64,000 nucleotides of DNA from JAAFJT01 sp043744275 (GCA_043744275.1 JAYTUY010000077.1:27549-91548), one strand, 5' to 3'; shown: positions 8,573 to 18,037, counted from the first letter of the stretch. Numbers and translations: made by a program. The notes: generated by a model from the letters alone, not told the origin.

Positions 8573-8815
8573 ATGAAAAAAATGATTATTGCATTCTGTC
8601 TTTGCGTTTTTGCATTCTCTGCTTCAGCAAATAATAATGCTAACAAGACTATTAGAATCAAATCGAAAGAAAAAAAGGAACAGTATGAGCTAAAAGCGAA
8701 AAAATCAAGAGTTGATGCATGTCAAATCTGCGCTTATTGGCCAGGTGGAGGTGCTTGTGGGTCTGCCCCAACGTGTGAAGAAGCTTTAATTTGTTTAAAA
8801 ATTGCTATGGAGTAG
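8573..8815 (+). CDS. Small secreted cysteine-rich protein
   Basis: An 80-residue product with a clean signal peptide (MKKMIIAFCLCVFAFSASA, cleavage near residue 19), then a lysine-rich stretch (NKTIRIKSKEKKEQ) and a C-terminal domain with five cysteines (CQIC, ACG, TC, IC) and the glycine turn WPGGGACG. The mature peptide is only about 60 residues. It is followed by a strong terminator and then by a GLPGLI/TonB-receptor pair. Function is unknown; a small exported peptide stabilised by disulfides is the simplest reading. Confidence 0.65.
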   Translation: MKKMIIAFCLCVFAFSASANNNANKTIRIKSKEKKEQYELKAKKSRVDACQICAYWPGGGACGSAPTCEEALICLKIAME

Positions 8816-8834
8816 AATCTAAAATATAAATTGA

Positions 8835-8887
8835 GATTCCAGTTTTTTTACTTTTTTTATAAAGATAAAAAACTGGAATCCTTTTTT
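8835..8887 (+). terminator. Strong terminator after the Cys-rich protein gene
   Basis: GATTCCAGTTTTTTT (8835-8849) pairs with AAAAAACTGGAATC (8867-8880), followed by CTTTTTTC. It ends transcription of the small secreted protein gene. Confidence 0.8.
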
Positions 8888-8929
8888 CAGTTTAATTCAA
8901 TTTTATATTAAACAATACAAATTTGGGAA

Positions 8930-9736
8930 ATGAAAAATTTATTTTTAATTATACTTTGTCTAAGTTCTTATATATTGAATGGTCAGCAAATGCTAAACAA
9001 TACTGGCGTCATTACATACGAACAGATAGATATATATGGGCAAAAAACTATTGTTCAACTTTTTTTCTCTAATGAAAAATCGTTTTACATAAGCAATAAA
9101 GGTAGTAAATCAAGGGTAAATAAACTTGCCAATGGGGAGATTTTAGATATTCATGATGATGCAAAATTAGCAAAGCAATTAATGAGTGGTAGTATGATTT
9201 ACCCTTACTATATTGACGAAGAGGGAGATGTGATTTATATGAATTGGAAGAGCGATTCTCTGATATTTAGACATGTACTTAAACATGACCCAGTAATTGT
9301 AATAGAACCTCATTTACCTAAAATAAATTGGAAAATCACAACTGAATCTAAAAAAATCGGAACTTTTTTATGCTTTAAAGCTATAGCTTTATTTAGAGGC
9401 AGAAATTATGAAGCATGGTTTACACCGGATTTACCTATACCATCCGGACCTTGGAAATTGCATGGTTTACCAGGTTTAATTTTAGAAGCCCAAGATACTA
9501 AAGCTGAATTTAAATATATTTTTCAATCAATAGAAATTCCCTTAAAAAAAGAGATAGAATTTCCTGAAACCCCTATAACAGGAAATGTTATTCATCTTTC
9601 TCAGTATAACGCTTTTTTAATACAAAAAGAAGAGGAATACGTTAGGAAAATATCATCTAAGGCTGCTGCAAGAGGTATGGCATTGTCTGTATTACCGGAT
9701 GATAAGATTAAACAAGAACTTAATTATGAACAATAA
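8930..9736 (+). CDS. GLPGLI family protein
   Basis: Exported 268-residue protein with signal peptide MKNLFLIILCLSSYILNG. It carries the family signature GPWKLHGLPGLILEAQD at about residues 175-191, preceded by AWFTPDLPIPSGPW. This matches the GLPGLI family (TIGR01200) found only in Bacteroidota. Proteins of this family are usually encoded just before a TonB-dependent receptor, as here: the next gene starts at 9726, inside its last codons. The role is unknown; coupling suggests a periplasmic or surface partner of the receptor. Confidence 0.93.
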   Translation: MKNLFLIILCLSSYILNGQQMLNNTGVITYEQIDIYGQKTIVQLFFSNEKSFYISNKGSKSRVNKLANGEILDIHDDAKLAKQLMSGSMIYPYYIDEEGDVIYMNWKSDSLIFRHVLKHDPVIVIEPHLPKINWKITTESKKIGTFLCFKAIALFRGRNYEAWFTPDLPIPSGPWKLHGLPGLILEAQDTKAEFKYIFQSIEIPLKKEIEFPETPITGNVIHLSQYNAFLIQKEEEYVRKISSKAAARGMALSVLPDDKIKQELNYEQ

Positions 9737-12431
9737 AAACCAATGGCTTATGTCATTAGTTTTATTATTTATCAGCATAAAACTAACAGGACAAAACGCT
9801 TTAATACTGAGGGGGGTAGTTCGAGACTCCTTCAATCAACCTCTCCCTTTTGTCAATGTATATGTTCAAGAAAGCGATAATGCACCCATTATCGCTTTTT
9901 CGGCATCCGATACTGAGGGGGGCTTCGAAATTAATTTGGACAATCCGATAAAACAGTTTTTGGTAAAGGCGGCTATTTTAGGCTATGAATCAAAGGCAAT
10001 TATTGTAGAAAATAGTAATAATCCATTACCTAAATTCAATTTTCAATTAGCACCCAAGTCTTTTTCTTTGAAAGAAGTGGTGGTATCAGGTAGTAATAAA
10101 ATTGTTCAGCGAAGTGATACAATTACATTCAATGCCGATAAATTTAGAGATTCTACTGAAAGAAATTTGGAGGAACTATTGGCTAAAATCCCAGGCGTAG
10201 ATGTGAGTAAAGACGGTGTCATATCCATACAAGGAAAACCTATTAAAAAAATATTAATTGAAGGTGATGATTTAACGGGAAGAAATTACCAACTGATGTC
10301 AAAAAATATGACCGCATATGTGGTAGATAAAATTCAAATTATTGATAAATTCACAGAAAACAAGCTATTAAAAGGCATTGAAAAAAGCGATGATAAGGTC
10401 ATCAACATCACTATTAAAGATAAACATAAAAATTTGATTTTTGGCAATGCAGTAGTCGGCGTGGGTACAGATAGCCGTTTCAACCACTCCTTGAATTTGA
10501 TGACCATTAAGAAGAAATTTAAGTCTATTAATTTCGCTAATTACAACTCAATTGGTCAAAGATCTACCGCAGATAGGATGATGAATGATGGTTTTTTAGA
10601 TGAAAATGAACATCAAAGCCGTGCCGCTTTAGTCAATAGCGACAATCCACGTTTGATTTCTATTAACCGCACACCCGCTCTAAATCTTAATTCGCAACAC
10701 AATCGGTTCAATAAAGCAGCCCTTATTTCAAGCCATTTTATTACAAGACCGAATGACAAATCAAGCCTAAAAGGTTGGCTGACACTATCACGCAGCCGTG
10801 AACAAACGTATGTGAATAATAGCCTTCGCTATCGGCTTCAAGACTCTATTTTTCAACTGAATGAATCCAATGAATTAACAAATAAACCGCAAGCCATTGA
10901 AGGGAATATTGACTTTCAAATGGATTTAAGCCCTCAATCTTCACTCAAATACATAACAACTTTTAAAAAAACAAATTTGACAAGCCTTGCTGCAACTGTT
11001 GCAAATGATAATAAAATAGCTAATAATTTAGCAGATAATGCTACTTTTTGGACAAACTCCCTTGATTTTACCCATCGAATTAATGATAATCGTGCTTTTA
11101 CAGCAAAATTAGTTTACCTAAACAATCGACAAAATCAAGCCTTTTCCTTCAATCAAACTGAATTGAGACGACTTCCTACCATTGATGAGGCATTTGAATC
11201 TATCAGTCAATTAGTAGAAAAACCCATGAATTATGGTGCATTAACCGCTCAATATTTTATCACAAAAGAAAAAAGGCGGATAACATTCAGCGCAGGATTG
11301 GTTTCACGTGAAGATAAATTAACGACTCATTTAACTGCAAAAAATATCCAAGACACCCCCCTCAGTATAACGCCTAATTTTGAGCAATCCAACCGTTTTC
11401 AACAATCAAATACTTATATTGGATTGAATTGGAAAGAAACCATAAAGGGCGTGCAATGGCTTTCAGATATATCCACAGGTTATTTTAAAACCCATTTATC
11501 CAATTCTAATAGTGAAAATGGATTTTATGCTCTGCCAACTATAGGATTTAAAAAAGAAAAGAACAAACATACTTTGTTTGGGACATACTCTTACAACTAT
11601 GCTTTGCCCCAATTTGCTGATATTTTTACAGGCTCAGTATTGACGGATTATCGGACAATTGAGCGTGGAAGTCGTGCATATATTCCTGCCAATAGCCATA
11701 CTATTATCGGCAATTATACTTATGGCAACTTTACAGATGAATATTTAGCGTATTTTAATCTGATATATAGCGACAATAATGGTGGTTATCGGAGTAATTT
11801 TAATGTGAATAATGATTTTAATGCTGTTGAAAAGATTGAAAATAATTTAAATAACAATAGCCTGACTGTGTCGAGTGGCTTTGAGCATTATTTTCCTAAA
11901 GCTTTTTTTAGATTGAAATTAAGACCTACTTTATCACTTCTAAATTATCAAAACACCTTGAATGGCTCAGATATTCGCAATACGCAAGTCCGAGCGGGCA
12001 GTTTGGAAATTTCTTTAAGAACAGCTTTTTTAAAATGGTTTAATGTGCATATTGGCTCTACGCTAACGGCATCAGAGGTGCAAACAAAGGCTGAAATACT
12101 GAGTGGAATGATGACAAATGCAACCAATAACTCATCTATCGGGGCATTTTGCGATGTATATTTGAAATTTGGCAACCGATTGAGTGCTCGATTGGATAAT
12201 GAAGTTTTTCAATTCAAACAGTTGAGTTCTTCTTCGCAACGCTATTATTTTCTCAATGCTTCTGCATATTATGATATTAAACCAACACGTTGTTTTCTCA
12301 ATTTATCATTTCGGAATGTATTGAATACTAAAGAGTTTATCAATAGTTCTATTACAGATTATTCTGAAAATATCAATCGTATTCGCTTATTACCGCGTTA
12401 TGTGCTATTAGAAATTAATTTCAGATTTTAA
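9726..12431 (+). CDS. TonB-dependent-receptor-like outer-membrane protein with carboxypeptidase-like N-terminal domain
   Basis: I place the start at 9726 (901 residues), which gives the signal peptide MNNKNQWLMSLVLLFISIKLTGQ and overlaps the GLPGLI gene by 11 bases; an earlier in-frame start at 9699 has no signal. Domains: carboxypeptidase-D regulatory-like fold (LRGVVRDSFNQPLPFVNVYV, about residues 25-105), plug-like domain (LKEVVVSG... LEELLAKIPGVDVSKDGVISIQGK... ILIEGDD), then an outer-membrane beta barrel ending LLEINFRF. It probably imports or binds a ligand together with the GLPGLI protein. Three motif copies fall inside: LRGV (9807), TEGG (9913) and TPLS (11358). Confidence 0.9.
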   Translation: MNNKNQWLMSLVLLFISIKLTGQNALILRGVVRDSFNQPLPFVNVYVQESDNAPIIAFSASDTEGGFEINLDNPIKQFLVKAAILGYESKAIIVENSNNPLPKFNFQLAPKSFSLKEVVVSGSNKIVQRSDTITFNADKFRDSTERNLEELLAKIPGVDVSKDGVISIQGKPIKKILIEGDDLTGRNYQLMSKNMTAYVVDKIQIIDKFTENKLLKGIEKSDDKVINITIKDKHKNLIFGNAVVGVGTDSRFNHSLNLMTIKKKFKSINFANYNSIGQRSTADRMMNDGFLDENEHQSRAALVNSDNPRLISINRTPALNLNSQHNRFNKAALISSHFITRPNDKSSLKGWLTLSRSREQTYVNNSLRYRLQDSIFQLNESNELTNKPQAIEGNIDFQMDLSPQSSLKYITTFKKTNLTSLAATVANDNKIANNLADNATFWTNSLDFTHRINDNRAFTAKLVYLNNRQNQAFSFNQTELRRLPTIDEAFESISQLVEKPMNYGALTAQYFITKEKRRITFSAGLVSREDKLTTHLTAKNIQDTPLSITPNFEQSNRFQQSNTYIGLNWKETIKGVQWLSDISTGYFKTHLSNSNSENGFYALPTIGFKKEKNKHTLFGTYSYNYALPQFADIFTGSVLTDYRTIERGSRAYIPANSHTIIGNYTYGNFTDEYLAYFNLIYSDNNGGYRSNFNVNNDFNAVEKIENNLNNNSLTVSSGFEHYFPKAFFRLKLRPTLSLLNYQNTLNGSDIRNTQVRAGSLEISLRTAFLKWFNVHIGSTLTASEVQTKAEILSGMMTNATNNSSIGAFCDVYLKFGNRLSARLDNEVFQFKQLSSSSQRYYFLNASAYYDIKPTRCFLNLSFRNVLNTKEFINSSITDYSENINRIRLLPRYVLLEINFRF

Positions 12432-12432
12432 T

Positions 12433-12942
12433 TTAAAGTTTTTCAGTTTTATATTTCTTATCCTTCGTTTCTTCTTCGCCCAATCGTTTTTTATCTTTCG
12501 GTTGTACGCGCGGCATCGGTGAAGCATCTCCACCACCGAACATATTCCCAAAGCCTTTGAACATTTCTGACAAATCAAAACTTTGATTCATGTCGGGCAT
12601 CATTTTTTTCATTTGCTCTTGCATTTGCTTGAACATATCGCCCATTTGTCCCCCCTCAGTATTAGGTGTCATTGACTTCCAATTTTCACCGTCGAATGAG
12701 AAGCCGAAAGATTTTGAAAATGACGTATCAATTTTCATAAAATTTGTATCTAATTGAAAGGCAAAGCTTTGTGTAGAATCAGACCCTCTTCTGCCAAACA
12801 ATTGCATCATCTGCTGTTGCATTTCTTTTAGGCTTTCCATACCACTCGGAAAGTCTTTTGACTGAGGGGTACTTGAATCTTGCGCCATTGTGCAGGCGTT
12901 GAAAATGAAGAAACTTGAAAGGATTAAAAGTATCTTTTTCAT
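12433..12942 (-). CDS. Methionine/glutamine-rich lipoprotein, unknown function
   Basis: A 169-residue protein with a lipoprotein signal (MKKILLILSSFFIFNAC, lipidated Cys17). The mature part is rich in M, Q, F and G, with repeats such as LKEMQQQMMQLFG and MGDMFKQMQEQMKKMMPDM, and a lysine-rich tail. The stop codon meets the stop of the receptor gene from the other strand, one base apart, so the two genes are tail-to-tail with no room for a separate terminator. No family recognised. Two motif copies lie inside: 12652 (TEGG) and 12862 (TPQS). Confidence 0.7.
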   Translation of the reverse strand: MKKILLILSSFFIFNACTMAQDSSTPQSKDFPSGMESLKEMQQQMMQLFGRRGSDSTQSFAFQLDTNFMKIDTSFSKSFGFSFDGENWKSMTPNTEGGQMGDMFKQMQEQMKKMMPDMNQSFDLSEMFKGFGNMFGGGDASPMPRVQPKDKKRLGEEETKDKKYKTEKL

Positions 12943-12973
12943 TGTAAAACAGATTTTTAAATTTTATGAAAAA

Positions 12974-13633
12974 TCAAAAACTCGCGTGAATCCCTATCCC
13001 AAAAACATTGCCTATCGGCAAATTTTCAAAGGATGGTTTTATTTTAAAACTCAAATCTTCGCTGACATCAAAATTCATCAAATGGGCGGTTGTGAAGGCT
13101 TCTGCTGCCGAAAGAATATATACCAATGCAAAAACGACATACGATTGCTGTGCACTTTTATAAAAACTGTCACGATATTGCCTCAAAACATCGGTCGAAA
13201 GGAAGTTAATATTAGGTACTTTACTTTTGTCAAGTTCTATTTTGTTGAGTTTATTATAGTGATTTTTTTTAAAATAACTATAAAAACTTGAATTGTATTG
13301 AATGGCAATCCCCGAACCTATAAACGCACCATAAACCAAAGGCAATTTGATATACCATAACTTCTGATTGTAAATTTGCCCACCACCTGGAATAATAGAT
13401 AGCAGCAATGCTTTTTTCGGAACTGGTAGAAATTTCGCTTTTTTAAAAGGCGATGAATCTTTTTTTAGATCTACTGAAGTTTTATTTGTAGGCAACGAAT
13501 CATTTTTAGCTACCATTGACTCTTTTTTTATAGGTGTCGAATCACGCTTAACTCTTGTAGAATCAACGCTTTGTGCATTAATATTTATTTTAATTAGAAT
13601 AAAAATGACAAATAGTGAAATGTTTTTTTTCAT
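12974..13633 (-). CDS. DUF5683 domain membrane protein
   Basis: A 219-residue protein with a signal peptide (to about residue 20), a low-complexity K/D/S linker (about 21-65), and the DUF5683 core KKALLLSIIPGGGQIYNQKLWYIKLPLVYGAFIGSG with the IIPGGGQIYN turn. Two to three hydrophobic segments follow. Bacteroidota genomes very often place this gene right after parB, as here (52-base gap), although its job is unknown. No sign of damage. Confidence 0.9.
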   Translation of the reverse strand: MKKNISLFVIFILIKININAQSVDSTRVKRDSTPIKKESMVAKNDSLPTNKTSVDLKKDSSPFKKAKFLPVPKKALLLSIIPGGGQIYNQKLWYIKLPLVYGAFIGSGIAIQYNSSFYSYFKKNHYNKLNKIELDKSKVPNINFLSTDVLRQYRDSFYKSAQQSYVVFALVYILSAAEAFTTAHLMNFDVSEDLSFKIKPSFENLPIGNVFGIGIHASF

Positions 13634-13685
13634 GTTGCTAAAACGTTTTTTCTGCGAAAACGTTGTTTCTGCTTTCTCTATAATC

Positions 13686-14594
13686 TTAATTTTTTTCTTC
13701 TATCAAATCTAAAATTCGGTTCAAATCATCATCATTTTTGAAGCTGACGAGTATCTGACCATTGCCATTCGGCTGGCGTTTTAAGGCGACTTTTGAACCA
13801 AAAAATGCGCTTAAAGTGTCTTGAACGGGCTTGAGAGCGTCCGATACTGAGGGGGTCGCTTTAGCCTTCTTTTTCAATTTGGCTTCTGAATAACTCCGCG
13901 CAATATCCTCGATTTCACGCACTGAAAGCCGCTCATTCACCACTTTTTTGAATAGCATAAGCTGCAAAGCAATGTCATCAATGCCGACTAAAACCTTCGC
14001 ATGTCCTGTTGAAACCTTTTTTTCTTTAATAGCTTGCTGGATCTCAGGTGGCAATTTTAAAAGGCGAAGCATATTGGTCACTGTCGAGCGATTTTTAGCG
14101 ACTCGCTCACTGAGTTTTTCATGCGTCAAAGCGCATTCATCTATCAGCCGTTGATAAGTAATCGCTACTTCCACAGGGTTCAAATCTTCGCGCTGAATGT
14201 TTTCTACCAATGCCATTTCGAGCATTTCTTGGTCGTTTGCGATGCGTACATACGAGGGCACTTCCTTCAAACCTGCCAATTTCGACGCTCGCAAACGGCG
14301 TTCTCCTGAAATCAACTGATATTGATTGTTGCTCAAGCGGCGCAAAGTGATGGGCTGAATGACGCCATGTATTTTGATGGATTCGCTCAACTCTTGCAAA
14401 GCGGCTTCATCAAATTCGTAGCGCGGCTGCCATGGATTGACCTCCACTTGATGAACTGGAATCATGGCTACAGAGTGCGAAAGCTCCCGAACAACTTCCT
14501 TCACCGCTTCGGGTCCTTGATTCACTTCTTCTTCAATATTGCCCAATAATGCAGCAATTCCTTTACCTAAATCCGTTTTTTTTAATTTCGACAT
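13686..14594 (-). CDS. parB: Chromosome partitioning protein ParB
   Basis: A 302-residue CTP-dependent DNA clamp that loads at parS sites. Visible blocks: the N-terminal LGKGIAALLG, then VNPWQPRYEFDE, the GERRLRASKLAG box (CTP-binding/arginine patch, about residues 96-107), MALVENIQREDLNPVE, and the helix-turn-helix LSERVAKNRSTVTNMLRLLKLP. The C-terminal part carries the dimerisation domain. It is encoded directly after parA but separated by a 184-base repeat-filled gap. Motif copy 13847 encodes TPSV in the variable linker between the HTH and dimer domains. I did not spot a parS site in the window. Confidence 0.97.
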   Translation of the reverse strand: MSKLKKTDLGKGIAALLGNIEEEVNQGPEAVKEVVRELSHSVAMIPVHQVEVNPWQPRYEFDEAALQELSESIKIHGVIQPITLRRLSNNQYQLISGERRLRASKLAGLKEVPSYVRIANDQEMLEMALVENIQREDLNPVEVAITYQRLIDECALTHEKLSERVAKNRSTVTNMLRLLKLPPEIQQAIKEKKVSTGHAKVLVGIDDIALQLMLFKKVVNERLSVREIEDIARSYSEAKLKKKAKATPSVSDALKPVQDTLSAFFGSKVALKRQPNGNGQILVSFKNDDDLNRILDLIEEKN

Positions 14595-14617
14595 ATTTTT
14601 TTATTTCAGATTTTAAT

Positions 14618-14778
14618 GAGATTTCAAGGTTCCAAATTCCAAGATTCCAATGAGATTCCAAGATTCCAATGAGATTCCATGATTCCAAAATTCAAAATTC
14701 AAATTTCAAGAGTCCAAATTTCATTTTTGGAATTTGGAATCTTGGAATTTGAAATTTTGAAATTTTGAAATTTTGGAA
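14618..14778. repeat. ATTCCAA-type array followed by its inverted copy
   Basis: Between parA and parB there is a block of GATTCCAA/GAGATTCC units (about 14618-14710), then TTTGGAATC/GAAATTTTG units (about 14725-14778) that are its reverse complement. The array runs up to the stop codon of parA. It can fold into a long imperfect hairpin in the parA-parB transcript. Confidence 0.8.
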
Positions 14779-15573
14779 TCATGAAATTTGACTCGGACGT
14801 TGTATTTTATCTTTATTTTTAATTAAAAACTCTTTGCAGAGGTTTAAAAAATTGACTGAACCTTTTGAAGTGGCATCGTAGGCGATGACAGGTTTTCTGA
14901 CATTGGGGGCTTCTGCCAAACGGGCACTTCTGTGAATAATGGTATTAAAAACATAATCTTTTGAATGGGTGCGTACTTGATCCACCACGATATTCGCTAA
15001 ACGCAAACGAGGGTCGTACATGGAGAGCACTAAACCTTCAATTTCTAAATTTGGATTCAAGGCTTTTTTGACGAGATTAATAGTGTTTTTCAATTTCGTC
15101 AAACCTTCCAAAGAGAAAATTTCACATTGTACAGGTATCAGAACTGAGTCCGCTGCCACCAATGCATTGACCGTGACTAAGCCCAAAGACGGTAAACAGT
15201 CGATGATAATATAATCGTATTCGTCTTTCACTTGTGCCAAGATACCCCTCAGTACATACTCTCTTTTTTCACGATTTATCAACTCTAAATCAGCTCCAAC
15301 CAAGTCAATACTCGACGGAATGAGGTGCAAGTTGGGTGTATCGGTCTGTTGGATGGCATCGTGCGGGTCGGCATCGTTGACCATGCAATCGTAGAGCGTG
15401 TACGTTTCATCGTCCGCTACGACATTGACGCCGCTTGAAGCGTTGGCTTGCGGATCGCTGTCCACAAGCAGCACTTTTTTTTCAAGTACTGCCAAACAGG
15501 CGGCGAGATTAATGGCAGTGGTGGTTTTTCCAACTCCGCCTTTTTGATTGGCTATAGCAACTATTTTTCCCAT
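14779..15573 (-). CDS. parA: Chromosome partitioning ATPase ParA/Soj
   Basis: A 264-residue deviant Walker-type ATPase that drives segregation together with ParB. Walker A KGGVGKTTT is at residues 11-19 (signature K11, catalytic K16), Walker A-prime VDSDPQAN near residue 40, and Walker B YDYIIIDCLPSLG near residue 120. Length and start match the family. Motif copy 15245 encodes YVLRGILA in the middle of the fold, a position that is usually variable. The last few codons lie at the edge of the repeat array that separates it from parB. Confidence 0.97.
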   Translation of the reverse strand: MGKIVAIANQKGGVGKTTTAINLAACLAVLEKKVLLVDSDPQANASSGVNVVADDETYTLYDCMVNDADPHDAIQQTDTPNLHLIPSSIDLVGADLELINREKREYVLRGILAQVKDEYDYIIIDCLPSLGLVTVNALVAADSVLIPVQCEIFSLEGLTKLKNTINLVKKALNPNLEIEGLVLSMYDPRLRLANIVVDQVRTHSKDYVFNTIIHRSARLAEAPNVRKPVIAYDATSKGSVNFLNLCKEFLIKNKDKIQRPSQIS

Positions 15574-15689
15574 TTTTGTATTGTGGCGCAGAACTTTTAT
15601 TCTGCCTTGTATCGGAGTTTTATAATAAAATAGAATTCGCTCAAAATTCTATTAAGACCTTATGGAACTTTTCAAATTTACCCGTTGGT

Positions 15690-15862
15690 GCAGCGCACCA
15701 TAACATTTGTAGTAAAAATTTGAAATATATGCTCGTTTAAGGTGCAGCGCACCGTAATATGCCAGTGCGCTGCACCTTAAACGAGACTTTTTATCTTTAA
15801 TCTATGAGTGCAAAGCACCATCAAGCTGAAAGCATGACAAATATTACGGTGCGCTGCACCTT
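15690..15862. repeat. Nested inverted repeats built on GGTGCAGCGCACC
   Basis: The 363-base gap upstream of parA contains four related copies of a GGTGCAGCGCACC-type sequence. A perfect 21-bp stem (15732-15752 with 15765-15785, 12-base loop) sits inside an outer pair (about 15690-15710 with about 15838-15860). No gene is seen. The copies may be a chromosomal repeat family or a terminator/regulatory structure near parA. Confidence 0.75.
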
Positions 15863-15900
15863 TCTTATTTTTAAAACAAAATCCTTTGAACACTAATGAA

Positions 15901-15934
15901 TGTATAACTCTGTATAACTCTGTATAACTCTGTA
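15901..15934. repeat. TGTATAACTC tandem repeat, 3.4 copies
   Basis: Three perfect 10-bp units plus a partial fourth, directly after the stop side of the minus-strand gene at 15937. Short simple repeat; no function apparent. Confidence 0.8.
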
Positions 15935-15936
15935 TT

Positions 15937-16881
15937 TTAGGTACGGAACTGGAGTTCCGCGCTACTATTTATACCGCTTTCAGCTTGACGCATTTCGTCC
16001 GATGTTTGAGTGCTGCCATCATGACTCCAACCAGGTGGTGCGAACACATATTTGAGTCGAATACTGAGGGGTTGATGGCGGTGCTTTTTAAAAAAGTCAT
16101 TCCAAATATCTTTAAATTCATGGAAAATAACTTTAATCGGTCCATTCAAATCCTTTTTAACGACTAAGCCGTAATTTATTTTAATATCGTCTTTCTCTTC
16201 TTGAAATGTTCCAAACATTTTATCCCAAATAATGAGAAACATGCCCATATTTCTATCTAAATACAAGACATTGCTGGCATGATGTACGCGATGGTGCGAG
16301 GGTGTTACGAAAATCCATTCATAAATCGGGATGCGGCGAATGAATTGAGTATGCACCAAAAGCCCATAAATCTGAGTAATCGAAAACGATAACATGATGT
16401 CTTTTGCTTCAAATCCCATAAATGGCAAGGGCAAATAAAAGACAAAACGATAAATCGGCTCTAAAACCGATGACCGAAAACCAACCGACAAATTAAAATA
16501 TTCGGACGAATGATGGGTGGCATGAACCGCCCAAAAGAAACGCGATGAATGCTCGGTGCGATGTATCCAATAAAAGAAAAAATCCTGCAAAACAATCAAC
16601 CAGAACCAATACCACAGCGGGTTTTCCCATTGAAAAAAATGAAATTGATAGCAAAAATTGAAGGCTAAATACGTTGGAATCCAACGCGTTGCCACATCAA
16701 TTGCCATTTGGCTGAGTGTCAAATAGAGATTCGTGATGCTGTCTTTCCACGAATACATCGGCGTTTTGCGATGCTGCCGATTGCTTAAAAACAGCTCAAG
16801 TAGAATGAGAAAAGCATATATTGGTACGGTCACCAATACTAAACCCAACTCTTTGAAACTACTTGCTAAATTTAACTCCAT
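15937..16881 (-). CDS. Sterol desaturase / fatty acid hydroxylase family protein
   Basis: A 314-residue membrane di-iron enzyme. After several hydrophobic helices come the histidine boxes: HRTEH, then HATHHSSEYFN, and SHHRVHH, which together ligate two irons in this superfamily. Family members hydroxylate or desaturate lipids (sterols, fatty acids, ether lipids, carotenoids); the substrate cannot be read from sequence. Its start overlaps the end of the upstream hydrolase gene by 10 bases, implying co-transcription. Motif copy 16064 encodes QPLSIRL in the variable C-terminal tail. Confidence 0.92.
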   Translation of the reverse strand: MELNLASSFKELGLVLVTVPIYAFLILLELFLSNRQHRKTPMYSWKDSITNLYLTLSQMAIDVATRWIPTYLAFNFCYQFHFFQWENPLWYWFWLIVLQDFFFYWIHRTEHSSRFFWAVHATHHSSEYFNLSVGFRSSVLEPIYRFVFYLPLPFMGFEAKDIMLSFSITQIYGLLVHTQFIRRIPIYEWIFVTPSHHRVHHASNVLYLDRNMGMFLIIWDKMFGTFQEEKDDIKINYGLVVKKDLNGPIKVIFHEFKDIWNDFFKKHRHQPLSIRLKYVFAPPGWSHDGSTQTSDEMRQAESGINSSAELQFRT

Positions 16882-17558
16882 TGCAATTCGCCGCCAATTT
16901 TAGTCAAAATCAATGATTTTTCTTCTTCTTCAAATGCCTTTTTAGCGGCATCATGATCAATTTTAATATAGCCAAAGGTATCATAATGACAGCCGATAAT
17001 GGTATTGCAATGTATAAAATCGGATGCAATAACCGCGTCGTTATAATCCATCGTGAAATTAGAACCGATTGGTAAAATGGCAAAATCCAAAGGCGGGCAA
17101 GTCATTGGAATCAACTGCATATCCAAAGTCAAGGCAGTATCGCCTGAAAAATAGAAATTGCCTTCCTCCGTCATGACCACAAAACCTACTGGGTTGCCGC
17201 CATAAGTGCCATCGGGCAAACTGCTTGAATGCTGCGCTACTACGCATTTAATTTCGCCGAAAGGAAACTCCCAAGTACCGCCTGTATTCATGGGGTGGGT
17301 ATTTTCAACGCCTTTATTTTTAAGCCATTGAGCGATTTCCCAATTCGCTACGACAGTGCATTTGGTGCGGTTAGCGATGCGTTCGGCATCAGCAATGTGG
17401 TCGAAATGACCGTGCGAAATGAACATAAAATCGCATGGAATGGCATCAATATCTACTTCATGGGCTAATTCGTTGCCTGAAATGAAGGGGTCGAAAAGGA
17501 GGTTTAACTCACCTACTGAAATGCCAAAACAAGAGTGTCCGTAATATTTAATGGTCAT
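16872..17558 (-). CDS. UPF0173 metal-dependent hydrolase (metallo-beta-lactamase fold)
   Basis: A 228-residue protein with the MBL-fold metal motif SHGHFDHIAD (HxHxDH, about residues 49-58), plus later ligand regions VVAQHSS, YFSGDTALT and IGCHYDTF. It matches the UPF0173/YtkL family of predicted metal-dependent hydrolases, whose substrates are unknown. It begins MTIKYYGHSCFGI, typical for the family. A TATATTTG-like -7 element may be read on the minus strand at 17589-17596, upstream of the start. Translationally coupled to the desaturase-like gene. Confidence 0.93.
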   Translation of the reverse strand: MTIKYYGHSCFGISVGELNLLFDPFISGNELAHEVDIDAIPCDFMFISHGHFDHIADAERIANRTKCTVVANWEIAQWLKNKGVENTHPMNTGGTWEFPFGEIKCVVAQHSSSLPDGTYGGNPVGFVVMTEEGNFYFSGDTALTLDMQLIPMTCPPLDFAILPIGSNFTMDYNDAVIASDFIHCNTIIGCHYDTFGYIKIDHDAAKKAFEEEEKSLILTKIGGELQWS

Positions 17559-17699
17559 AATAATTTAAGTTTTTATCAAAAAATCGGGCAAATATACCGA
17601 AACTTTGAGGGTTTCTATTTTAAATTAAAGAGAATTTTTAACCCCCCTCAGTATTTAAAGCAATTTTACATTTAAAAGGAAAAATATTGAAAATGGGAT

Positions 17700-17945
17700 A
17701 CGGATTCGTATAAAGAAATAATCGCGGAGCGATTGAATATGAATAACCTTCGATGTAATCGGAGGGTCAAAATGAGTGAGTTGCCATAACCGCGAAGCGG
17801 TTGAATGTGTAAAATTTCCAATAAATTACTATTTTACATTCAACTGCTCCGCAGTTATAAACATTCTATTTGGCATTATCCCCCGATTTCATCGAGGGTT
17901 ATTCACATTCAATCACTCCGTGATTTTCAAGCTATTATTCGTATT
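17700..17945. repeat. Long imperfect inverted repeat between divergent genes
   Basis: The 479-base gap between the UPF0173 gene and rlmH carries motif copy 17644, then a palindromic block centred near 17830. ATTGAATATGAATAACC, CGATGTAATCGGAGG and GCGGTTGAATGTGTAAAA on the left pair with ATTTTACATTCAACTGC, CCGATTTCATCGAGGG and TTATTCACATTCAATC on the right. It looks like a genome-repeat family and I see no gene in it. Confidence 0.75.
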
Positions 17946-18037
17946 GAAAAGCAAAGCCTTTGACATAAAACACTGATAATCAATTTTTTATGCTCTTCAA
18001 ATTTGTAACTTTGTTTTTTATTAAAAAAAGATGTCAG

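Noticed and set aside
12890..13291. 133-residue plus-strand frame
   Set aside because: Antisense to the DUF5683 gene.
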